This document shows positions 1 through 4,601 of a stretch of 7,594 bases of DNA, piece by piece. Under the pieces are notes generated by a model, which was not told the DNA's origin, did no database searches, and saw only the letters and a program-made list of their open reading frames with translations. Source of the DNA: an uncultured Clostridia bacterium (GTDB lineage Bacteria; Bacillota; Clostridia; Christensenellales; UBA1242); assembly GCA_947623795.1 (NCBI GenBank), contig CANQHS010000038.1:1-7594 (forward strand), in the 5' to 3' direction. Position 1 is the first letter of the stretch; each line of letters opens with the position of its first letter. The position numbers and the translations under genes are program-made.

Positions 1-483
1 TGGTTCATCCAACAGCAAAAGTTCGGGTTTTAGGGCAAGGGTGCGAATAAGTGCCACACGTTGACGCATCCCGCCGCTAAGTTCGTTTGGATGTTTTTTC
101 AAAAATTCTTTCAAGCCATATCTTTCCGCCAGGGTAAGGGCATAGTCTTTATGCTCTTTGTTTAATTTTTTATTAATTTCCAGTCCAAAATAAATGTTTT
201 TTTCAATTGTTCGCCAAGGAAGCAAGTTGTCTTTTTGAAACATATAGCCACAAACGCTGTCTTTTAGGTCGGGAGCTTTGCCCAAAATCTCAATTTTGCC
301 AGATGTTGGCTTGTTTAAGCCAGAAATAAGCGAAAGGATTGTGGTTTTCCCGCACCCAGAGGGCCCGACAATTGACACAAACTCTTCTTTTTCAACATGG
401 AAATTAATATTGTCTAATGCAACCAATTCGCTATATAAACTTTGATAGGTTAGGCAAACATTTTCTAAATTAACAATATCCAT
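1..483 (-). CDS. ABC transporter ATP-binding protein, NitT/TauT (SsuB/TauB-like) family, 3' end off window
   Basis: This is the ATPase subunit of an uptake ABC transporter that powers import at the inner face of the membrane. The minus-strand frame is open for 161 codons. It shows Walker A (GPSGCGKTT, residues 40-48), a Q-loop region with Q83 (FQKDNLLPW, typical of the NitT/TauT branch), the signature LSGGMRQ (135-141) and Walker B LLLLDEP (155-161). The D-loop, the H-loop and the rest of a usual ~250-residue protein lie beyond the left edge. The start ATG is 2 nt after the stop of the upstream lipoprotein gene and no clear SD precedes it, so translation is probably coupled. The neighbouring binding protein supports a nitrate/sulfonate/pyrimidine-precursor type importer, but the substrate cannot be read from the sequence. 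The permease is not in the window and is presumably encoded further left. Confidence 0.95.
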   Translation of the reverse strand, partial: MDIVNLENVCLTYQSLYSELVALDNINFHVEKEEFVSIVGPSGCGKTTILSLISGLNKPTSGKIEILGKAPDLKDSVCGYMFQKDNLLPWRTIEKNIYFGLEINKKLNKEHKDYALTLAERYGLKEFLKKHPNELSGGMRQRVALIRTLALKPELLLLDEP

Positions 484-485
484 AA

Positions 486-1502
486 TTAATACAATTTTGA
501 AGCGAAACTTATGTCAACAGCGTCAGCATAATTCACATTTGCTTTAAGTTCGCCTGCATTATCTATAATTTTATGCAAAGTGTTCCAAGAACTCTCTTTA
601 AGCACAAAACTATCTGCATAAGCACCAATTTCGATATAACTCTTAACAGATGAGATAATTAATTCGTCCTCAGTGTCGCTAAAAGATTTTTTCAATGCAT
701 TAACTATTTGATCGTCTGTTGCTTGCATCAAGAAGTCATAGCCTTTCTTTAATGCACGCATGAATTTGTCAATTTTGTCTGAATTTTTGTTTAAATAGGA
801 TTGATTTGCAACAAAGCAAGTGTAAGGCACGTCTTTAACTTCATCGCCAAGTGCTGCAACATTAACATATTGGCTGTCTTGAACAGTTTGTGTAGCCACA
901 GGGTCGAACATTGTAACATAATCTCCTGTTCCGCCAACAAATGTTGGACCGGTTAAATTAAATGCAATGTCAGTGTCCAAAACTGTGTCAACTCCCTCGT
1001 CAAAGGATTTGCCAGTCGTTAAATTATAGTTCTTTTCGAGAATATATTTTAATGTCATAGCAGGCATTCCGCCTTTTCGACCAGCGATGATATATTTGCC
1101 TTTCAAACTAGACCATTCAAAGGACGTATTGTTTTCGTCTGAACTTCTTCCAATTAAATACGAGCCATCGCAAGCAGTCAATTGAGCAAATATTTTTGGA
1201 GCGTTCTTCATGCCATTGTTTCTAACATAAATAACACTTTCAGGGCCCATCAAGCCGATATCGGCAGAATTTGATGTTAAAGATGACATAACTGTGTCAC
1301 TTCCGCCCGCATTTGTCAACTCAATTTCAAGCCCTTCTTCTTTAAAATAACCGTTGTTTATCGCAACATAAAGTGGGGCATAGAAAACTGAGTGCGTCAC
1401 TTCGCTAACACGTAATTTGTTTTCGTTTTTGTTTCCGCAAGCGGTAAGCATGACAGCAAAGCAACTGATAAAGATGGTGAGCAAAATACAAAACTTTTTC
1501 AT
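486..1502 (-). CDS. ABC transporter substrate-binding lipoprotein, NMT1/THI5-like (NitT/TauT family)
   Basis: This is the extracellular solute-binding component of the transporter whose ATPase follows 2 nt downstream. I chose the ATG at 1502 (338 residues). It begins MKKFCILL, has a hydrophobic signal segment (residues ~4-20) and ends in the lipobox L19-T-A-C22, so Cys22 should be lipidated and anchor the mature protein to the membrane. An AAAGGAG SD lies 4 nt upstream of it. The open frame runs 39 codons further up, but that extension is not signal-like and has no SD. The mature N-terminus LRVSEVTHSVFYAPLYVA (starting near residue 30), then NNGYFKEEGLEIEL and a later segment SADIGLMGPES, are typical of COG0715/NMT1-like periplasmic-binding folds. 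Family members bind sulfonates, nitrate, thiamine-pyrimidine precursors or other small ligands. The ligand here is unknown. The gene is transcribed divergently from the membrane-protein gene at 1664. Confidence 0.92.
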   Translation of the reverse strand: MKKFCILLTIFISCFAVMLTACGNKNENKLRVSEVTHSVFYAPLYVAINNGYFKEEGLEIELTNAGGSDTVMSSLTSNSADIGLMGPESVIYVRNNGMKNAPKIFAQLTACDGSYLIGRSSDENNTSFEWSSLKGKYIIAGRKGGMPAMTLKYILEKNYNLTTGKSFDEGVDTVLDTDIAFNLTGPTFVGGTGDYVTMFDPVATQTVQDSQYVNVAALGDEVKDVPYTCFVANQSYLNKNSDKIDKFMRALKKGYDFLMQATDDQIVNALKKSFSDTEDELIISSVKSYIEIGAYADSFVLKESSWNTLHKIIDNAGELKANVNYADAVDISFASKLY

Positions 1503-1506
1503 TTTT

Positions 1507-1540
1507 CTCCTTTCGGAAGGCTGGTGTGGCTCCACCTTCC
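1507..1540 (-). promoter_or_regulatory. Leader hairpin abutting the lipoprotein SD (possible translational control)
   Basis: On the minus strand the leader reads GGAAGG-UGG-(7-nt loop)-CCA-G-CCUUCC, then directly GAAAGGAG (the SD) and four A before the ATG at 1502. The plus-strand arms are 1515-1524 and 1532-1540, with position 1521 bulged. The 3' arm CCUUCC could instead fold onto the SD (CCUU-CCGA-AAGG), so two mutually exclusive folds exist: one leaves the SD free and one masks it. No known riboswitch consensus was recognised, and a fortuitous hairpin is possible. Confidence 0.45.
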
Positions 1541-1544
1541 ATAG

Positions 1545-1557
1545 TTCATAATATGAA
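1545..1557. repeat. Short palindrome TTCATA-A-TATGAA upstream of the lipoprotein gene
   Basis: This is a perfect 6+1+6 inverted repeat between the divergent genes, just above the leader hairpin. On the minus strand it contains TATTAT, a possible -10 element for the transporter operon, but no good -35 is seen at the right distance. It could be an operator half-site pair, or it could be chance in AT-rich DNA. Confidence 0.35.
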
Positions 1558-1601
1558 GGACAAAAATTTTTGCTATTTTTGACGCAAATCATAAAAAATA
1601 G

Positions 1602-1630
1602 TTGATTATTTTGATGCAATTTGCTAAAAT
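1602..1630 (+). promoter_or_regulatory. Putative sigma-A promoter for the 180-aa membrane protein gene
   Basis: The -35 element TTGATT (1602-1607), a 17-nt spacer and the -10 element TAAAAT (1625-1630) fit the housekeeping consensus well. Transcription would start near 1637, giving a leader of about 27 nt that contains the SD AGAGGAA (1652-1658) before the ATG at 1664. The site lies within the divergent region shared with the transporter operon. Confidence 0.6.
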
Positions 1631-1663
1631 CTACATAGTATATTTGCTAATAGAGGAATTGTT

Positions 1664-2206
1664 ATGACAAAAAATGATAGATTTTTTAAAATACTTTTTG
1701 CGGTTGAATTGGCTCTGTTGCCATTGACCATTTTTGCACATCTATTTTTGCCTGTTTGGGCGGTGGCAATTTTCGTTGTTGCAATTTTGCTTGCAAAAAT
1801 TTGGATGGAATTGTTCAAAGATAGGCGCAATCGTTCTCATGTTATTATTGACGCGATAGGCAGCATTTGCGTGTTCACAACTTTGCTAATTTTGTTTATA
1901 ATCGCAGGTTATGTGAACAAGCCGCTTTCAATTGTTGCAATTGTATTCATAATCATTATGAATTTGTTGCTTTGCTTAATGCACGACAAAGTTTTTCCAG
2001 AGTTTATCGACGCAGTTGACTATTGCTATATGCTGTTTGAGTGCCTAACACTTGTTGCATTTGTTTTCCTTCCATTTGAATATGATTTGATAACCAATAT
2101 CGGCTTGTTTGCAATTTTGCTAACAACTGTCGTTTCAATTGGCTATAAATTGTATGTTTTTGTGCGATATGATGTAATAAATGCAAATTTTAGGCATAAA
2201 AAATAA
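1664..2206 (+). CDS. Integral membrane protein of unknown function
   Basis: The product is 180 residues, very hydrophobic, with about six predicted membrane segments (roughly residues 8-27, 30-48, 62-81, 87-106, 119-137 and 143-166). A short basic loop (KDRRNRSH, 52-59) follows segment 2, and the tail is basic (RHKK), which suggests both face the cytoplasm. There are no catalytic or transporter motifs that I recognise. The start is supported by the SD AGAGGAA, 5 nt upstream, and by a good promoter. The gene is followed by a separate promoter at 2216 with no terminator between them, so read-through into the next genes is likely. I do not recognise the family. The hydrophobic pattern and codon use look like a genuine gene. 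Confidence 0.82.
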   Translation: MTKNDRFFKILFAVELALLPLTIFAHLFLPVWAVAIFVVAILLAKIWMELFKDRRNRSHVIIDAIGSICVFTTLLILFIIAGYVNKPLSIVAIVFIIIMNLLLCLMHDKVFPEFIDAVDYCYMLFECLTLVAFVFLPFEYDLITNIGLFAILLTTVVSIGYKLYVFVRYDVINANFRHKK

Positions 2207-2215
2207 AAAACACTA

Positions 2216-2244
2216 TTGACAAACTCCAATTTTGGTGTTAATAT
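2216..2244 (+). promoter_or_regulatory. Strong sigma-A promoter before the 84-aa membrane protein gene
   Basis: A perfect -35 TTGACA (2216-2221), a 17-nt spacer and the -10 TAATAT (2239-2244) are present. Transcription should start around 2250, which puts the SD TAGGAGA (2251-2257) at the extreme 5' end of the message and leaves a leader of only about 13 nt. It begins 10 nt after the stop of the preceding gene. Confidence 0.78.
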
Positions 2245-2263
2245 AAATGATAGGAGATGAATT

Positions 2264-2518
2264 ATGAGCACATTTTTATTTGAAAGTCCGTTGGAATTCT
2301 TGCTTCGTTACACTGTTATCGCTGGCGTGATCGTTGCAATAATTGGCTTGGCGCTATGCTTAATTGCAAAAAGAATAACTATGGCTGTTCGAAAAAGTGA
2401 CGATGTTTCAAAGAATGATAAAGTTTATCGTTCAGTATTATTCACCGGCATTGCACTTATTTTAATTGGCATGATTATTATTGCTTTGCCTATCGAAGCC
2501 ACTTTCTATAGGGCTTAA
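2264..2518 (+). CDS. Small two-helix membrane protein of unknown function
   Basis: The product is 84 residues with two clear hydrophobic helices (about 16-35 and 57-75) joined by a charged, Lys/Arg-rich loop (36-56: KRITMAVRKSDDVSKNDK). By the positive-inside rule the loop is cytoplasmic and both ends face out. The SD AGGAG is 7 nt before the ATG, and a consensus promoter lies directly upstream. Its stop codon is 2 nt before the start of the methyltransferase gene, so the two are co-transcribed and probably translationally coupled. I recognise no family. Its hydrophobic pattern resembles many orphan two-helix proteins. Confidence 0.8.
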   Translation: MSTFLFESPLEFLLRYTVIAGVIVAIIGLALCLIAKRITMAVRKSDDVSKNDKVYRSVLFTGIALILIGMIIIALPIEATFYRA

Positions 2519-2520
2519 TT

Positions 2521-3120
2521 ATGCAACATTATTTTATAGACAAACCACATCAAGAAACCGATTTTTTCGTGTTTAATGATAATGTTTTGGGTTATGAATT
2601 ATGCTTTCGCAGTTGCGATAGCATTTTTTCTAAAAACAAAATTGACGATGGAACGCGCGCTCTTCTTGAAGCCATAGTTCAAAACGAAACTCTTTCCGGC
2701 ACGGGGCTGGACATTGGTTGTGGGCTGGGTGTGATTGGGATAGCACTCATTAAAAAATTTGGCGTCAAGATGCATATGATTGATGTCAACAACACCGCTG
2801 TTATGTTAACAAAAGAAAATTTAATTAAAAATAATGTTCAAAAAAGTGCTTCCGCCTTCTATAGCGACGCTTTTGAAAATGTAAAAGATAATTATGATTT
2901 CATTGTAACCAATCCACCAATAAAAACAGGGAAAAAGTTGCTTTTTGAACTAATGCAAGGGGCAAAAGAACATCTAAAACAAAATGCGCCACTAATTCTT
3001 GTTATTAGAAAAGACCATGGCATGGAGAGCCTAAAAAAATATTTGCAAAACTTGTTTAATAATTGCGAAATTATAGATAGAAACAAAGGTTATTATATAT
3101 TAAAATCCATAAAACAATAA
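2521..3120 (+). CDS. Class I SAM-dependent methyltransferase, RsmC/MTS-like (YbxB type)
   Basis: This 199-residue protein matches the small MTS-domain methyltransferases of Bacillota that are annotated as 16S rRNA (guanine-N2)-methyltransferase RsmC-like. The N-terminal segment contains the family hallmark FSKNKIDDGTRALLE (36-50). The SAM-binding motif I is LDIGCGLGVIG (63-73), the acidic residue that binds ribose is D89 (MIDVN), and the catalytic NPPI of amino-group N-methyltransferases is at 131-134, followed by KTGKK. The C-terminal GYYILKSIK also matches the family. Length is normal, and the E. coli RsmC N-terminal duplicate domain is absent, as is usual in Gram-positives. The exact target base is inferred from the family only. 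It starts 2 nt after the preceding stop with only a weak AGGG, so translation is probably coupled. It ends at a strong terminator. Confidence 0.93.
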   Translation: MQHYFIDKPHQETDFFVFNDNVLGYELCFRSCDSIFSKNKIDDGTRALLEAIVQNETLSGTGLDIGCGLGVIGIALIKKFGVKMHMIDVNNTAVMLTKENLIKNNVQKSASAFYSDAFENVKDNYDFIVTNPPIKTGKKLLFELMQGAKEHLKQNAPLILVIRKDHGMESLKKYLQNLFNNCEIIDRNKGYYILKSIKQ

Positions 3121-3139
3121 ATATGGTGATAGTGAATAG

Positions 3140-3168
3140 AAAAAACTCACCTATTGGGTGAGTTTTTT
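3140..3168. terminator. Bidirectional rho-independent terminator between convergent genes
   Basis: A 12-bp perfect stem pairs AAAAAACTCACC (3140-3151) with GGTGAGTTTTTT (3157-3168) around a 5-nt loop TATTG. The T-run is followed on the plus strand by CTTGTTTTT. Because the A-tract mirrors the T-tract, the element should terminate both the methyltransferase transcript (plus) and the small minus-strand gene whose stop codon lies 8 nt away. Confidence 0.9.
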
Positions 3169-3175
3169 CTTGTTT

Positions 3176-3304
3176 TTAAAATCTATTACAATAGCAACCG
3201 CAATTGCCCACATTTTGGCAGATTGTGTTTGCCGTGAGCGGTATGTTTAAATTTGAAATTCGAACACAATCAAAGGGCCCTGTTCTATAATAAAAATAGT
3301 ACAT
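3176..3304 (-). CDS. Small Cys-rich protein, 42 aa, function unknown
   Basis: On the minus strand an AGGAG SD (3311-3315) stands 6 nt before ATG 3304 and opens a 42-codon frame that ends at TAA 3176-3178, directly in front of the bidirectional terminator. The peptide begins MYYFYYRTGPFDC and ends with a cysteine cluster, CQNVGNCGCYCNRF. Its cysteines are at 13, 29, 35, 37 and 39. There is no signal peptide or membrane helix. The tight fit between SD, stop and terminator argues that this is a real gene and not noise. Four closely spaced cysteines could bind metal or form disulfides (as in small coat-like or metal-binding proteins), but this is only a guess. No family was recognised. A promoter was not clearly identified; a weak TTGTTT/ATAATA pair exists about 80-110 nt upstream. 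Confidence 0.6.
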   Translation of the reverse strand: MYYFYYRTGPFDCVRISNLNIPLTANTICQNVGNCGCYCNRF

Positions 3305-3501
3305 ATTTTTCTCCTATGACAGCCTATGTCGGGCAAATGTTTTTTGCTACTTTAATATTGAAGCTTAAATAAAAATTTTATTAATTATTATGGATTTTAA
3401 ATTTTAAAAAACAATTTATTTGAAAAAACTTCCTTACAAAATTTTACAATTTTTTTAAGAGTAAAAATATATTTAGTGCATATTATACAATAGAGGTAGA
3501 T
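3305..3501. other. AT-rich divergent intergenic region
   Basis: About 200 nt separate the Cys-rich minus-strand ORF from the YtxC-like gene. The stretch is extremely AT-rich (notably 3360-3475). It must hold both divergent promoters, but neither is convincing. For the plus strand the candidates are TTTACA (3443-3448) with TATATT (3468-3473), or the TATTATACAAT region at 3481-3491. For the minus strand there is a TTGTTT/ATAATA pair near 3385-3415. The SD of the YtxC-like gene is AGAGG at 3492-3496. Nearest the minus gene, the leader contains a CATAGG repeat. No RNA gene or ORF is seen. Confidence 0.5.
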
Positions 3502-4254
3502 ATGCGTGAAATAGCCTTAGCATCTAAGGTGGAGAATAAAGACATAATTGAATTTTTGAACACAGAAATTCACAATAAAATTGACTTTTGCAAGATTATT
3601 GTCACAAATTATAGCGACAACAACTTTTGCTATCTACTTTTTGCGTGTGAAGAAGGTTACATAGAGCCATGCGAGGCGATTTTGAGGGATATAATTATCG
3701 ATTATATCGAAAGTAATTACAAAGTTGCATATCTAAAAAACAAAATAAAAAATCCGCTTTGCAACACACTTGCTTTTAATGCTTATATAAAAGTGCTCTC
3801 GCTTTTTGATAAATCCACAGATGAAAATGCACTTTCTAAAATAATTTTGTTTAATCAAACCTTTTTTATAGACAGTTTTTTGGAGTTTAGATTAAGCCCG
3901 TTAAAACATCATTGGAATAACCTTGCCGAACTCAGCAGCGACAACATAACCCTATTCAATTCTGGCACATTTTTAGATGTTATTCGCTTTTTGATTAATA
4001 CGATGGATAGCCTTGTTTATAAGGTGAAAGTGGTGTGCAAAGGGGACAATTTTAGCGTTTACAACATGAAAAACAAAAACGCTCGCATAACAAAGATTGC
4101 CGAGTGCAACAATTCGCTTGATTTAATCACAAATGTGCTAAATTCTTGCCCAAGTTATATTGATATTTATTTGGCGGACAACAAAGATTGCGAAGCGGTT
4201 AGTTTCCTAAGCAATGTGTTTTCAAATCGCTTAAAAATTATAATGAAAAATTGA
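3502..4254 (+). CDS. ytxC: YtxC-like protein (putative sporulation-associated family), divergent
   Basis: The product is 250 residues, soluble and mixed alpha/beta. Three segments fit the YtxC family of Bacillota from memory. These are FFIDSFLEFRLSPLKHHWNNL (121-141; family: F-RF-L--Y---L), FLDVIRFLINTMDSLVYKVKVV (157-178; family: EFIRLLRYFV---P--D-VHVV) and the C-terminal CPSYIDIYL...FLSNVFSNRLKI (216-246; family: P--I-IH---I---IF-DRV). The location directly upstream of thrS repeats the ytxC-thrS order of Bacillus subtilis, which is independent support. YtxC is annotated as a sporulation protein, but its biochemical role is unknown. The first ~115 residues show no motif I recognise. The start is set by AGAGG, 5 nt upstream. 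No terminator follows, so transcripts may run on into the thrS leader. It could be only distantly related. Confidence 0.65.
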   Translation: MREIALASKVENKDIIEFLNTEIHNKIDFCKIIVTNYSDNNFCYLLFACEEGYIEPCEAILRDIIIDYIESNYKVAYLKNKIKNPLCNTLAFNAYIKVLSLFDKSTDENALSKIILFNQTFFIDSFLEFRLSPLKHHWNNLAELSSDNITLFNSGTFLDVIRFLINTMDSLVYKVKVVCKGDNFSVYNMKNKNARITKIAECNNSLDLITNVLNSCPSYIDIYLADNKDCEAVSFLSNVFSNRLKIIMKN

Positions 4255-4324
4255 TCTATCGAGTCAAATTGTTTGTTAAATAGATTAAATATGCTAAAAA
4301 TCTCAAATATCTTTTCTAATTTCA

Positions 4325-4353
4325 TTGACAAAACTTTTTTTGCGTGATAAACT
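4325..4353 (+). promoter_or_regulatory. Promoter of the thrS T-box operon
   Basis: A consensus -35 TTGACA (4325-4330), a 17-nt spacer and the -10 TAAACT (4348-4353) preceded by TGA (extended -10, 4345-4347) are present. The predicted start near 4360 is just ahead of the T-box Stem I, exactly where a T-box leader should begin. The 70 nt between the YtxC-like stop codon and this site hold nothing else that I can see. Confidence 0.72.
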
Positions 4354-4366
4354 AATAAATAGTTTA
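4348..4366. repeat. Inverted repeat over the -10/start of the thrS promoter
   Basis: TAAACTA (4348-4354) and TAGTTTA (4360-4366) form a perfect 7-bp inverted repeat with a 5-nt centre (ATAAA). One arm covers the -10 hexamer and the other covers the expected transcription start. It might be an operator, or AT-rich coincidence. Confidence 0.4.
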
Positions 4367-4371
4367 ATAGA

Positions 4372-4575
4372 TTATTGGTTGGACAAGTAGATTTATATTT
4401 AGGTTCAAAGAGAGTGTCTGCCGGCTGAGATTGACACAACACATTATAGATTGAAACCACCAACTAGGTCGATGCTAGTAAACTAGCAAATGAGTGGATG
4501 CTTTTGCATCAAATAGGGTGGAACCGCGGCTAAATTGTCGTCCCTTGCAAAAATTTTTGTTTGCAAGGTTTTTTT
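4372..4575 (+). promoter_or_regulatory. T-box leader (threonine-specific) controlling thrS
   Basis: This is a tRNA-sensing leader RNA. The T-box sequence AGGGTGGAACCGCGG is at 4515-4529. Stem I has a GTTGG/CCAAC base (4378-4382 with 4460-4464), AGTA (4386-4389) on the 5' side of the specifier loop and GAAACCA on the 3' side. The specifier is ACC, a Thr codon (4456-4458), followed by a purine. Above it are the helix ATTTATA/TATAGAT (4391-4397 with 4445-4451), AGAGAG (4409-4414), GTGTC/GACAC (4414-4418 with 4433-4437) and the GNUG-like GCTG (4424-4427). Further hairpins are at 4473-4488 and 4497-4510. The antiterminator pairs AGGG with CCCT (4542-4545). Its bulge UGGA should pair with an uncharged tRNA ending UCCA. 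Uncharged tRNA-Thr would therefore stop the 4543-4575 terminator from forming and switch thrS on. Confidence 0.95.
4543..4575 (+). terminator. T-box attenuator terminator
   Basis: The 9-bp stem CCTTGCAAA (4543-4551) / TTTGCAAGG (4560-4568) has an 8-nt loop and is followed by seven T (4569-4575). Its 5' arm shares CCT with the antiterminator strand CCCT, so the two folds exclude one another. It ends 16 nt before the SD of thrS. Confidence 0.92.
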
Positions 4576-4601
4576 AAGCCCAAAACGAAATAGGAGGAAT
4601 T

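Noticed and set aside
1503..1560. Known riboswitch (TPP, preQ1 or xanthine/NMT1 motif) ahead of the NMT1-like gene
   Set aside because: I could not match any conserved core of those classes; only a simple hairpin next to the SD is visible.
1503..1619. N-terminal extension of the lipoprotein reading frame (39 more codons)
   Set aside because: It precedes a perfect lipoprotein signal peptide that has its own SD; the extension is not signal-like and covers the leader hairpin.
1624..1830. Minus-strand 68-codon frame
   Set aside because: It overlaps the start of the membrane protein gene antisense, has no SD or promoter support and shows no family features.
4255..4324. Terminator after the YtxC-like gene
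   Set aside because: No GC stem followed by a T-run is present, so read-through into the T-box leader is assumed.
4167..4463. Minus-strand 98-codon frame across the T-box leader
   Set aside because: It is antisense to the YtxC-like gene end and to the well-supported T-box RNA; the frame is by chance.
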